A stretch of 64,000 nucleotides of DNA from Dysidea avara (lineage: Eukaryota; Porifera; Demospongiae; Dictyoceratida; Dysideidae): positions 26,975,073 through 27,039,072 of the forward strand of contig NC_089273.1 in NCBI RefSeq assembly GCF_963678975.1. Direction: 5' to 3'. Positions 10,871 to 21,928 of the stretch are shown here, piece by piece. Numbering within the stretch: position 1 is the stretch's first letter; each line of letters begins with the position of its first letter. The position numbers and the translations under genes are program-made. Below the pieces are notes generated by a model. The model was not told where the DNA came from. It made no database searches and saw only the letters and a program-made list of their open reading frames with translations.

Positions 10871-12351
10871 GGCGTGTAGAGTGTGGCACCAAAGTTACTG
10901 GTAGTAGCAAAATTAGATGATGGCACTAGAGCAGAGAGTGTGACGGTACGTACAAAATTCTTGATTATCAGACTATATAGTAATGTATCCTGTTTAGAAT
11001 TTTTGAGATGAAAGGATTTACGCCAGCACAGAAAGTGATGAATGCGAAAGAGGTATGTTGAGAGTTGTTGCATTTTAATATTTTCAATCGATGCACACTA
11101 GAATTGAAAGAAATTGAGAAGGCAATCCCAAGGATGGTGAATGCTGTATGAAAGAACTGACGGAAGTGAATATGAAGACCAGAATTTCGTTACTTTTCAT
11201 ATATTTTTTAATATTTAAACTAATATCCGATTTTCGTACCTCGAGTATCCTTTGGGATCACGTGCGCGGCTACGTGACAGCACTTCCATGACGGGCGTCA
11301 CTAGGTATATACGATGTATTATGACGGGTAACTACGTCTGGACGTCTTGAAAAGTGGTCCCACGACGGATTACTACTAATCTCGTCGTGGGGTTACAGAC
11401 GTTTTCCGTAGTTTCCACGTATCTTCGTTAATACGGGAGGAATTACGGGAAAATTTTCCTCCGTATTTGTGGCAAATTTTGCTGTGCCGATTTTTAAATT
11501 TTGGAAAAATGGACTTTTTATAATTATGCTCAATAGATAGAGTATTGATTGCTGATCTCAGAAATATATAGTTTGTTGGGTTGGAATTAGCTACTTTGGT
11601 ATGCACAGCACTTAAAAACTGAAAAAAATGTACATTTTTTCTCCAGGGCTCCCCATACATTTTGAAGAGAAAATCGCACAATTGAATCAGGAAGCCATCT
11701 AGCAATCTGAACTATCTTGAAACTACAGTTGCTTCTAGCTGCAAGTTTGTATATGTAATGAGGGTATCTTCAGATCATATCAGATCTTAGTGATCTTTGT
11801 ATGCTTTGTGGTGAGCAAATATGTTTCACCCACTGCACACTTCTCAATAGTTACAATGGTGTATACCCATAAGCAAGTGGCTATCTCAAGTAAGTAAAAA
11901 CATCAAGTTAACAACTTATAAAGGTAAACAACTAAAGTGGAGGTGCCACAATGATGCAACAATACTTAAGGTGGAGTTGTGGTTTCAATTATGGCATTGT
12001 TATGCCGACTTTGAAGTGGTTTATATTTTTGAGTTGATGACACAGCCATCAGAAAATTGCTCTAGAGCTGAAAATCGTTAACCCGAACGAAGTAGCTACG
12101 CACTTTAAAGTAAGCACCAGTGACTACCTTTCATCCAACAGTACGTTTTTTAAGTTTTAAAGTATTCTACATACATTGCATGGCTTGAAAAGATTACAAG
12201 ACAACACAAAACTTACTTATATGTAATGCACACAAATTTTCATGATGATCAGCGTGTAGACAAACCCCACAGCAATTTTTATCCTCATTGGAGCTCGGAC
12301 GACGAAGCAGTCCCAAGTTAAACACGAGTTGTTATTTTGTTAAATATTTAT
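10871..12351. other. Non-coding with a last array remnant
   Basis: At about 10990-11055 a short open block (MKGFTPAQKVMNAKE) ends at a GTATGT donor and may be one more diverged array exon. From 11100 to 12351 I see no convincing gene. The minus-strand frame at 11376-11705 has no domain and no matching splice sites. Confidence 0.35.
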
Positions 12352-12607
12352 ATATGTGACCGGGCCTGCGATAATAGGGCATGTGGACACACGATTTTTT
12401 CCAACTTTTTCACACTTTCATTGCTCATAACTTTTTGTAACATTATGCCATGGCATCACAATTTTCAGCTATTAGTAAGAAATAATTGGCTTTATGATGC
12501 AAGTTACAGAATGGAAATATACTTTTCCAGTACCAAAATATGATCTGTAGAGTGATGGGGTGTATTTTGTGCCCACATGCCCTGTTTTCGCAGGCCCAGT
12601 CACATAT
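12352..12607. mobile_element. TIR element, ATATGTGACCGG family (256 bp)
   Basis: The ends ATATGTGACCGGGCCTGCGA and the complement of CGCAGGCCCAGTCACATAT match for ~35 bp, reaching the internal GGGCATGTGG. A second full copy is at 54327-54583, a diverged copy at 34549-34760, and larger relatives at 38835-39840 and 62260-62907. Non-autonomous; TA-like flanks. Confidence 0.8.
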
Positions 12608-12744
12608 TTGTATTACTTTTTTTGTTTTTTTAAAAGAAATCCCTGGATACACTTGTGGCAGGGAAAGATACAACAGTTATACAAGGAGTACAACAGATAG
12701 ACTGACTGTCATCCATGGGTAAAGAGCTGCTAGAGAAATGGCCT

Positions 12745-13814
12745 AGTTGTGACAATGACAAGTTACTGAGGTTCTAGGATCAGTCAGTGAACTACAGTAT
12801 GGGAGAGGCTTAACAAGGATTTAATGGAGTTTGAAAAGGTAATAAGAATGTGGACAATTGCTTAACATAAATTTTGATGTGGCAGTCTAAGCAGTTATCA
12901 TAGAAAAGTTCAATTGATTTGTTGCTCTCCTCCATGGTATAAATTTATTTACATGTGTGAATGTGTACTGCTAATTTTCATTCTAGAGAAGCAAATGCAC
13001 ATACGTAGATCACAGACTAAATATAATCAGATACTGATCTAAATTGTACATTAGACAAAATCCCAGTAGGTAGTTATGTTATCATATTATTAGTTTAATC
13101 CTCAGCATTACAGGTAAGTTAAAAGAACTGGGTGGTGTGGCAAGCTTGAACAGTGATTTCATGCCTTTGCAAGGACCTGGCCTTATAAGAATCAAATCAG
13201 TGGTACACTGGTGGATGGCCTGTTAAAGTTGGCCAAATGTTTTCTCTGTTGATTCTGCTACATATTAGCCACACCCAGAATGCTCTAATGAAATTTATGA
13301 ATTTTGTACTTAGGCTCGATGCCATTGGCAGATTATAAAGCGATTCTTTAAACCGCTAACTAGAGGTATACCGATATAAGAAAACTAAACTGATCCGATA
13401 CCGATCCGATATGGATTAATCATTTTGAAACTGATACGATACCGATCTGATATACCAATATAACTAAGTGTAGCTATTTATATTTGAGGAACCACATAAT
13501 TATGTCACGTTCAATTTTATTTTCACTACTGAAGAAACTACTGAAGAAACTACTGAAGACAATCTTAAGATTATTGGCTGTGCTTGGTTACCCATGGTAG
13601 TGTGGCCTCTATTGACAGCTCAGACTATAAGGCACCCACAAATATTTTATGCCCCTACTAAGATTAGTCCGGATTACTCCGCATTTTAATGGCATGTAGA
13701 GATGGCTGGTTGTAGGCACTCCAGTATCCGAGATTTTTAATAAAAAAATCTCCATATATTTCCCAATTGAACCCTGGCCTGCACGGTTTTTTGTAATCAC
13801 ATGATCTTGCTTCT
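12745..13814. repeat. 1070-bp direct duplication, copy 1
   Basis: It matches 16172-17241 at a constant offset of 3427 with no indels; I noticed only about two mismatches (near 13175 and 13504). It contains a CCGATAC-rich patch (about 13366-13470) and a triple CTACTGAAGAAA simple repeat. The open frame at 13609-13800 is repeated in both copies without a recognisable domain. Confidence 0.92.
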
Positions 13815-14140
13815 ATTTATTGCCTCCTCTATTTGTGCACAATCAAGTCACTCGTAGGAAAAATCCCTTGGATAACCCCATCTCTATTTAGCCAAAAAGA
13901 AGGAAACCATCGGCGAAAATGGCACTTTGAGTGTTGTATAAGTTGTGCTATACTTATTCTTGTACAGTAACTAGTTAAGTAGCTAACTTTAGCAAAATCT
14001 CGAGCTATCCAGCCCATGTCTTTATAATCACTCTAGGAGCTGATGGTGGGGCAAAGAAGTCTGATGCCCGGGCAATGCCCTGGCTTGCCTGGGTTTGGCT
14101 ACGCCACTGCATGTTTTACATTGTTCTCTGATCATTAACG
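13815..14140. mobile_element. hAT end or short non-autonomous hAT copy
   Basis: The right end GGGTTTGGCTACGCCACTG (to 14119) is the complement of the hAT terminus at 17273. Positions 13967-14140, including ~20 bp of flank, are an exact-looking reverse complement of 17242-17415. The left end is undefined, so this may be a truncated hAT end or a small derivative. Confidence 0.55.
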
Positions 14141-14238
14141 TATTTACTATATGCTTTTAGGTACATATGTGTGTATGTTAATTTAATTATAATAGTAAGT
14201 GATTATGTTATCATTAAAGTATTTGTATATTATTTTAG

Positions 14239-14316
14239 TTTGATTATGATGTGTCAGAGAATGAAATATGGTTAGGAGAGCAAGAAATTTTCTTAAATAT
14301 AGATGATCGTGGAAAG
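14239..14316 (+). CDS. Orphan 26-codon exon
   Basis: TTATTTTAG precedes a 78-nt open block encoding FDYDVSENEIWLGEQEIFLN and IDDRGK, followed by AAG|GTACAT. Both ends are in phase 0. It looks like a genuine internal exon, but no family is recognised, and the assembly gap 185 bp downstream hides any next exon. Confidence 0.4.
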
Positions 14317-14382
14317 GTACATATTGCACTATTATTTGTATAACATAAATGTTATGTTATATTGTAGCATGTACTGACCTTC

Positions 14383-14500
14383 ATATGTGACCTAATTTTA
14401 GAAAAACGTCGATTTACGCACAATAGTACTTTTGTAATAAAACGCATTCAAAAACAATGAGTAAAAAATTGCAAGCTTCAGAAAAAATTTACGCAAGTTT
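14383..14500. mobile_element. TIR element end cut by the gap
   Basis: ATATGTGACCTAATTTTAGA resembles the ATATGTGACC terminus family. Its complement also occurs alone at about 27308-27335. The rest of the element is lost in the N run. Confidence 0.4.
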
Positions 14501-14700
14501 NNNNNNNNNNNNNNNNNNNNNNNNNNNNNNNNNNNNNNNNNNNNNNNNNNNNNNNNNNNNNNNNNNNNNNNNNNNNNNNNNNNNNNNNNNNNNNNNNNNN
14601 NNNNNNNNNNNNNNNNNNNNNNNNNNNNNNNNNNNNNNNNNNNNNNNNNNNNNNNNNNNNNNNNNNNNNNNNNNNNNNNNNNNNNNNNNNNNNNNNNNNN
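14501..14700. other. Assembly gap (200 N)
   Basis: Exactly 200 undetermined bases, a typical fixed-size scaffold gap. Translations across it are meaningless, and distances across it are not reliable. Confidence 0.99.
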
Positions 14701-14944
14701 TATTTACGAATAAAGCACTCTTTGCAGTGTAATAAAGTACTCTTTGTGGGAAATAAAGCACTGTTTGCCCTAAAGTGTACTTTATGAAATTTAAACACTT
14801 TTCCTTTTGATCTCGCCCACACAAAGTTCTATAATTTGTTATATGTATTATTAGTTAACTTGTAGTTTCTTGGGCGCGCTTTTTTTACAGCGAAGGTGTT
14901 TTTGGGGTGGATATATATACATGTACCACTTTCACACCTCAGAT
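14701..14944. other. Short AAAGCACTCTTTG-type repeats
   Basis: (A/T)AAAGCACT(C/G)TTTG occurs three times at about 14712-14770, suggesting the edge of a small tandem array continuing into the gap. No gene is seen. Confidence 0.4.
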
Positions 14945-15290
14945 CAATAGAAAGCCAGTGCATATATATCACATATTGCACTGACTCAAAATATTAATGT
15001 TAACGAGATATACGCACTGACTTAATGAGATATGTGCACTGCTAACAGTGCATATATCTCGTTAAGGCAGTGCATATATATATATGTACCACTCTGCGTG
15101 GGCAGTTCAAAGGCACCGCCAGTGCCATAATTTGTATATTGCACTGCTGCAGACCGCAGCGAGTGCATTATAACTTATAACGCACTGGTTGCGGTTTTGT
15201 AGACCACAACGAGTGCATTATAAGTTATAATGCACCGACCGCAGTGCAATATACAGATATTGCACTGGCTGCGGTTTTGTGCAGCATAGC
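14945..15290. repeat. Cluster of nested palindromes around GTGCA/TGCAC
   Basis: CAGTGCATATAT, GCACTGACT and ATATCTCGTTAA recur in both orientations, then GAGTGCATTATAA(G/C)TTATAA. GTGCATTATAA-G-TTATAATGCAC (15213-15235) is a perfect palindrome with 11-bp arms; a near copy lies at about 15162-15184. Two CTGCGGTTTTGT-type segments flank it. The function is unknown; these could be hairpin-forming repeat ends. Confidence 0.6.
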
Positions 15291-16027
15291 ACAAGTGCTG
15301 GTGGCGAAGACCACTACGACACCTCACCTAATAGGTGGAAAGACACTTCACAGATCACTCGAATTCTTTTATAGCCTGACATGTAACGGTCGATTGTGGG
15401 CCATAACGTCACCAATACGTATAATGTTTACAAGCAGCCAATGGCGATCGAAAAAGCCAACACGGGTGGCCACAACTCTAGTCTATATATATATATAAAC
15501 GTACTTATACACCTTACTAGTCTGGTGCCATCTTAGCCCAGATTAAACTGTAGTCCACTTCGACAATGACTCAATAAAACAAATATATTCTAAATAATAC
15601 TAATCTTTACGTTCGATTGTGGTAACCAGTTTTGTCATGCCACCAGATTCGAGTTTAGCCAGTGTGAATAGTAAGAATTAGACTAGTATCGTTTAGTAGT
15701 TAGGTTTTGTTTACTTAAACCGTCTATTTAGCTGCTTTTTTTCGCTTGAGAGAATCACTATGGCGATTAGTCTGGCGCTTAGTCTATATGGCGATTGAGT
15801 GATCACGCTGGCATGCTGAGCACTACATGATGAGAATCAAACAGCGAATGCAGGTTAGTGATATAACGCATAGTGTACTAGCTTTCAATATCTCAGGTGG
15901 CTGCAGGGGGAACGTCATCGCAACGTCCGGCTTGGTTACCCACAATTGATGTTAGAAACCTGGCCTTTATAAGTGTTACAGCTGTCTTGTGAGACTCTCC
16001 CCACCTGTTAGGTGAGTGGTACATAAC
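15291..16027. other. Unassigned, possible 5' gene end
   Basis: A TATATATATATAAA stretch at about 15484 and a GCGAATGCAG|GTTAGTG donor-like site at 15853 are the only hints of a transcription unit. No coding exon can be supported. Confidence 0.25.
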
Positions 16028-16142
16028 AGTTATACAACGTGCACTCGTGCTCTGCCTGTATAAACGCACTTGCCTTCGGGCCTAACGGCCCTCAGGCTCG
16101 TGCGTTTATATCAGGCAGAGCACTCGTGGCCGTTGTATAACT
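16028..16142. repeat. Foldback (palindromic) element, 115 bp
   Basis: AGTTATACAACG at the left and CGTTGTATAACT at the right are exact complements. The arms stay paired through GCACTCGTGCTCTGCCTG and TATAAACGCAC to a GGGCCTAACGGCCC centre, so the whole 115 bp can form a hairpin. It resembles the 3796-3912 foldback in size and GC-rich centre. Confidence 0.85.
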
Positions 16143-16171
16143 ATATAATATCGTTAACTCGAGACATTGCA

Positions 16172-17241
16172 AGTTGTGACAATGACAAGTTACTGAGGTT
16201 CTAGGATCAGTCAGTGAACTACAGTATGGGAGAGGCTTAACAAGGATTTAATGGAGTTTGAAAAGGTAATAAGAATGTGGACAATTGCTTAACATAAATT
16301 TTGATGTGGCAGTCTAAGCAGTTATCATAGAAAAGTTCAATTGATTTGTTGCTCTCCTCCATGGTATAAATTTATTTACATGTGTGAATGTGTACTGCTA
16401 ATTTTCATTCTAGAGAAGCAAATGCACATACGTAGATCACAGACTAAATATAATCAGATACTGATCTAAATTGTACATTAGACAAAATCCCAGTAGGTAG
16501 TTATGTTATCATATTATTAGTTTAATCCTCAGCATTACAGGTAAGTTAAAAGAACTGGGTGGTGTGGCAAGCTTGAACAGTGATTTCATGCCTTTGCAAA
16601 GACCTGGCCTTATAAGAATCAAATCAGTGGTACACTGGTGGATGGCCTGTTAAAGTTGGCCAAATGTTTTCTCTGTTGATTCTGCTACATATTAGCCACA
16701 CCCAGAATGCTCTAATGAAATTTATGAATTTTGTACTTAGGCTCGATGCCATTGGCAGATTATAAAGCGATTCTTTAAACCGCTAACTAGAGGTATACCG
16801 ATATAAGAAAACTAAACTGATCCGATACCGATCCGATATGGATTAATCATTTTGAAACTGATACGATACCGATCTGATATACCAATATAACTAAGTGTAG
16901 CTATTTATATTTGAGGAACCACATAATTATGCCACGTTCAATTTTATTTTCACTACTGAAGAAACTACTGAAGAAACTACTGAAGACAATCTTAAGATTA
17001 TTGGCTGTGCTTGGTTACCCATGGTAGTGTGGCCTCTATTGACAGCTCAGACTATAAGGCACCCACAAATATTTTATGCCCCTACTAAGATTAGTCCGGA
17101 TTACTCCGCATTTTAATGGCATGTAGAGATGGCTGGTTGTAGGCACTCCAGTATCCGAGATTTTTAATAAAAAAATCTCCATATATTTCCCAATTGAACC
17201 CTGGCCTGCACGGTTTTTTGTAATCACATGATCTTGCTTCT
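16172..17241. repeat. 1070-bp direct duplication, copy 2
   Basis: This is the partner of 12745-13814. Its right border at 17241 is abrupt: instead of continuing as copy 1 does, the sequence switches to the reverse complement of 13967-14140. Confidence 0.92.
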
Positions 17242-17415
17242 CGTTAATGATCAGAGAACAATGTAAAACATGCAGTGGCGTAGCCAAACCCAGGCAAGCC
17301 AGGGCATTGCCCGGGCATCAGACTTCTTTGCCCCACCATCAGCTCCTAGAGTGATTATAAAGACATGGGCTGGATAGCTCGAGATTTTGCTAAAGTTAGC
17401 TACTTAACTAGTTAC
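17242..17415. repeat. 174-bp inverted segment at the duplication border
   Basis: This is the reverse complement of 13967-14140 with no difference that I could see. It includes 31 bp of non-element flank plus the first ~143 bp of the hAT terminus, so the inversion carried element and flank together. Confidence 0.9.
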
Positions 17416-18270
17416 ATCAACAAAAAAAACACACCTAGCTACGATGACTATCTGCATGATCTAACTATCCTTGCGTGCAGGAAACTACGATAACTATCTG
17501 TACGATCCAGCTATCCTATATCTGTGTGTAGGAAGCTACAGCCTTACTAATCATAAACGCTAAAACATTGGTTGCCTTCGCTACCTTGTACTGACCACAC
17601 CTTGTCAGACCTGGTTGTATAGCACAGGGCGCTTACTATCACGTGGCAGTGCCGTAAAACCACCTGGCACCTGCAACAGATCAGAACAAATAACCTGTTC
17701 AAATAAGACGTTATTCCATACCGTCATTAAAATGTCTAAGCATTGAACTCAAAAATTCCAATGGGTGACTTGGGTGTTCTCGCTAACATTTAATCGTTTC
17801 ACAAACTACAGCTGTCAGATTATCAGCCAGCCTCCATTCCGCGCGTTCCCTTACTGCACTACGATGAGGGCACGACCACATCTTCTATATTGATCACACA
17901 TACATCCAACACCAGAAATTTAAAACTCTGCATGATGTCTCAGCCCCCGGCGTGCGGTTTACGATCACGCGATCTTCATCATTCTATTTATTGCCTTATG
18001 TGGTGCACCTCGTGGTTCTGGAATCTGTACAGGACAACAGAGACCTCAAACCATCAATGCATAGTCAGAGTAAGTAAAGTTAATTATTGCAAATAGCATC
18101 AAACGACTGAGTACATATAAAATTACATGATTGGCTACAAAAGTTATATTAAATGCAAACAGCACAGCTGTTATACTGAAAGTGAAAAATCAATGATGTT
18201 CTATTAATTACAAAGAAAAGTTGCGCATGTATGAAGTGGGTAGACAGTAATAGTGTCATCAGTACAAGTT
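17416..18270. other. 3' non-coding part of the hAT element
   Basis: No second gene is seen. ACTATCTG(C/T)A(T/C)GAT-type direct repeats near 17440-17510 could be subterminal transposase sites. Confidence 0.4.
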
Positions 18271-21072
18271 TTACGATAATTTTATTTTTCTGTTTTTATC
18301 TTTCCCAGCAAACTTCTGGATAACTTCATCCATTGAAAGATTTGCTGACAGGTCCCGTTCGATGGACAAGATAACCAAGTTATTCAACCGCTCCTCAGAC
18401 ATTATGGATCGCAAGAAGCTCTTAGTACACTTAAGGCATGAAAATGACCTTTCACACTCTGCAGTGCTTACCACTATAGTGAGAGAAATTTGAAGAAGTT
18501 TAACCAGGGTAGGGAATGCAACCTTTAACGGATAGATTTCTTTGAGCACATCACTAATGGAGGTGAGGTCTTTTTCATCTAATGTACGTATAGCTACTAA
18601 ACATTCTGCTGTGAGCAAATCTTTACTAAGATTATATCCTTCAATTAAAGGCGCCAGGTGGTCTATATCAAGAAAGTGTACTGACTCTGGACTGCAACAC
18701 TGGATTGCTTTCATCAGTGCCAGATTGTTACCCTCAAACCTTTTGTGAAGCTCAGACATCATGGCATCAATAACTGGATAATATATGGAAATCTTATACT
18801 CTTCATGACTCTCTACTGGCTGTCTTGATCCTACAGATTGCAGGATAACACCATGTTCAAGCCGTTTTGGCAATCGCTGGCTACGTTGGGGCCGACTATT
18901 TAGTGGGGAAACTTCAATGTTAAGTGAGGAAGCCACATCACTGACATATTTATACAACTTTCTCCACTCTCCATCACTTCTAAACTGTTGAAGAGTTTTC
19001 ATGGTTCCCTCTACCAATTCAGCTGCTTTGGCCATGTCAGTTTGTGAACTCTGGAGCTGATCAGATAGTTGTTTTGTGAGAAACAGCAATCGACTGAATG
19101 TGACAAGAGTTGTCAGGAATTTAAAGCAATGTACTTGGAGCAAAATTCCTTTGGCTTCAACTACTTTTACTTTGTCGTCACTATCAACTACTTTCTGCAG
19201 TGTTGCAAGGATAGCCCGAAATGTACTACAGACTGCATCAACAGCAAGAAACCTACAGGCCCAACGAGTATCTGACAACTTTTGTAATTGACAAGGTGGT
19301 TTGTTGGGATATAAATGATGTTGCTGCTCTATGTACAATGTATGTACCTTATTTGTGGACATGAAAACATACAATGTTTCCATTAAGGCAAAAAATTCTG
19401 AGGCCTCTGATACTATTTTAGTGGTGTCCACTAAAACCAAGTTCAAACAATGTGCATAACAGTGCACATAAACAGCCTGGGGAGCCACTTGCTTGATACG
19501 CTGTTGTACACCTGTGCAACACCCACTCATGACAGATGCCCCATCATAACCTTGAGAAACTATGGCACTTGTATCTAATTTATGTTCATTTAAGGTGCTT
19601 ATTATGTGAGCAGCTAGATGTTCTGCATTCTGACACCTTGCTTCAACGTATGTTAGGAACCGTTCATGTACTGTTGCACTTGCAGACCCTAGATCAACAT
19701 ACCTTAAAATAATGGCCAATTGTTCAACTTTGCTGCAGTCTCTCGTTTCATCTGCTAATATCGAATACATACCAGCCTTCTTGACATCTGCACAAATTTT
19801 GGCTTGGACTATGTCACCCATACAGCCTAATATCTCATTCTGAATCATGGGTGATGTATATTTTGCAGATTTTGTTATAGCCATTCTTTTCCATACTACT
19901 GGATCATGTTTTGCTATCAATTCAAACATTTCTAGAAAGTTTCCCCTATTTGAAGATTCTATCCCTTCCCTATGACCACGAATTGAGATGTTTTGCCTGC
20001 TACAGAGCAACAGTACTTCTGCTATGGTTTTTATGTAATGTTTGTTTTCTTGAATAACAACATCCCAGGAATTGTCTACCTGGTTGGGAAGTAAAGTGCC
20101 ACGCTTGGAATTAATTTTGTACTGTTCCCATGCCACCATAGCTTCTTTGTGGCTAAGGCTATTTGAGTGACCAACAAGAGCTCCCTTTTTACCAGTAGCA
20201 TGCTTCCAGTCTTTAAACCCAGATAAAGTAAATACTTGTTCAGGTCTACTCTTACCCATAGCACTCTGTGCACCAAGCAACCGACAAGGGTAGCAATAGC
20301 AAGCATCTGTCTCTACTGAATACTCTAGCCATTCATACTGTTTATACCAGGCTGCATTAAAGCACCTTGGTACTTTTGAAATCATAGTCGAGGGATACTT
20401 TGCTTTAACAGGCTGAACTGGAGGAAAGGCTATTGTTTCAGCAATATCTTTTGGCAAGCATGAAGAAAACTCAAGTGTAGTTGTACAGGCCAAGGATGAA
20501 GCACTACATACTTCAGTTGTGGAGCCAGTTGCAGCTGTGCTGGAGGTATCATTATTGGGCCCACAGTAATCCCCAAACAACTGAGATGTGCTACTAGTGG
20601 CTGTGCCTATGGAGAAAGATTTGTCCAATGCTGCGCTACTACATGTAATTGCATGATGTGATTGTGGCACTTTCATACTCATGCCATCAACCTCGTCAGG
20701 ACCTGGTGAGAATTGAGGTGAGAACCTAGTTGCAAAGCTGGTTTCTTCATCATCATCTGAACTATACACCATAACAGGTGTACAACAAGGGCTAGGGCTT
20801 TTAGACGTTTTCACCAAAGCAGCATAAATCTCATCATCAATCCCATCATCATTGTAAAACTCACCTTCAACTTTGGGATCCTCCTTCAAGTTGATTAGCT
20901 GATACTGTTCTGACTCTTGATTAGTAACTTTGCTTGTATCCTCACTGATATCGATTATTAGTTGAGACTCTTCTTTGGAGGAAGGCCCAGGATCTTCTGT
21001 GGCTTATGCCTGCTTCGCAGTGCACTTTTGCTTGACAAAATTAAACAATGATAGCTGCTTCACAGCACTCAT
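18271..21072 (-). pseudogene. hAT transposase, ZMYM1-like/DUF4371 type
   Basis: An 872-codon frame plus ~38 upstream codons is open from 21003 down to 18271. The start region (ATG at 21070-21072) reads MSAVKQLSLFNFVKQK, a typical hAT N-terminus, but a TAA at 21004-21006 interrupts it. The order is: acidic serine-rich leader; TTF-type zinc finger (YSVETDACYCYPCRL); RNase H-like core with ILADETRDCSKVEQLAI, GYDGASVMSG and YVHCYAHCLNLVLVD; hATC dimerisation end with STAECERSFSCLKC. The rest is full length. One substitution could explain the stop; initiation downstream of it is also possible. Confidence 0.88.
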
Positions 21073-21449
21073 ATTAATCGCTAGACGAACAGCTGGAATT
21101 CTGAAAATACTGTCACAACGAGGCCTATGCTCCACGATCGATGTCAACACGTGTTTAGTTATATCACGTGTAACAGCGCAATTACCTGCATACAAATACA
21201 GAAGGAAAACCCTTGGGAAAACCCCTAAAATAACCTTCGGGACGAGCGCTGGACACAACCTCGGACACAACCTGCAATACGTGTGAAATCTCAAAGATCT
21301 ACTTAAAAGTTGGTGGACTTCGTGTGTGTATTCTAGAACAGTCTTTTGGTGTACGGCGAGTCCGGTGTTCTTAAGCTCACGTGCTTAATAACTGGAAAAG
21401 CTGATGGTAGGGCAGAATATCTTGATGCCCGGGTCTGGCTACGCCACTG

Positions 21450-21705
21450 GATTTCTGAGTTACGGACGTTTGTTTATGTTGCGGTGACGAAAGAATTTAC
21501 AACGATTTGTCTTCAATGAATTCGCCTTCCTTCCGACTCACAGAAGAATATTTTTGGCAAAAACTATACCTTGGTGGATACACAAATTCATGGCGAATAC
21601 AATGAGCAAAGATTCAACTCCCTACGCCGTTGTATCAGTAAGTTATGGTGTTTTATGTAAGCGCCTGTAGATTATTTTCTCGATGTCTTCTGTACATATT
21701 GATTT
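21450..21705. other. Short spacer between hAT and Ty3 elements
   Basis: A 30-codon open block from ATG at about 21518 is followed by a stop and has no recognised domain. ATTT at 21702-21705 is the left target duplication of the Ty3 element. Confidence 0.4.
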
Positions 21706-21897
21706 TGTAACAAGGTTTACCCGCGCGACAACGACCTTCAAGTTGATTTAGCAATCATGAATTAAAGCAAAAGTATAGCGGGTAATGAATACAAAACTAG
21801 AGAGAGCGAACCACACTCAATTTGGCCTTATATACTAAAAGATTACATCATACTTATTATTCAATATTATGTCACAGTGTAATTAATTATCATTACA
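21706..21897 (-). repeat. 3' LTR of the Ty3/Gypsy element
   Basis: 192 bp, bounded by TGTAAC...CATTACA on the plus strand, next to the polypurine tract and preceded by ATTT. Matches the other LTR along its full length. Confidence 0.95.
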
Positions 21898-21928
21898 TCA
21901 TCCTCTCCTTTAATGTATGCCCAGCATA

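Larger units (their letters stand above)
17273..21449 (-). mobile_element. hAT transposon, near complete (4.18 kb)
   Basis: The termini are CAGTGGCGTAGCCAAACCCA and the complement of CTGGCTACGCCACTG, extending into shared subterminal sequence (GCCCGGGCATCA, CCATCAGCT). The transposase lies inside on the minus strand. CAGTGGCG-type ends are typical of hAT. No 8-bp target duplication is seen: the left flank reads AAAACATG and the right GATTTCTG. This fits the rearrangement at the left end. Confidence 0.85.

Noticed and set aside
11376-11705. 109-codon minus-strand frame
   Set aside because: No domain, no splice support, and base composition like the surrounding non-coding DNA.
13366-13470. CCGATAC-rich patches as operator arrays
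   Set aside because: The same patch recurs at 16793 within the duplication and in degenerate form at 4327, so it is more simply a dispersed repeat.
14457-14824. Open frames across 14501-14700
   Set aside because: They are artefacts of translating undetermined bases.
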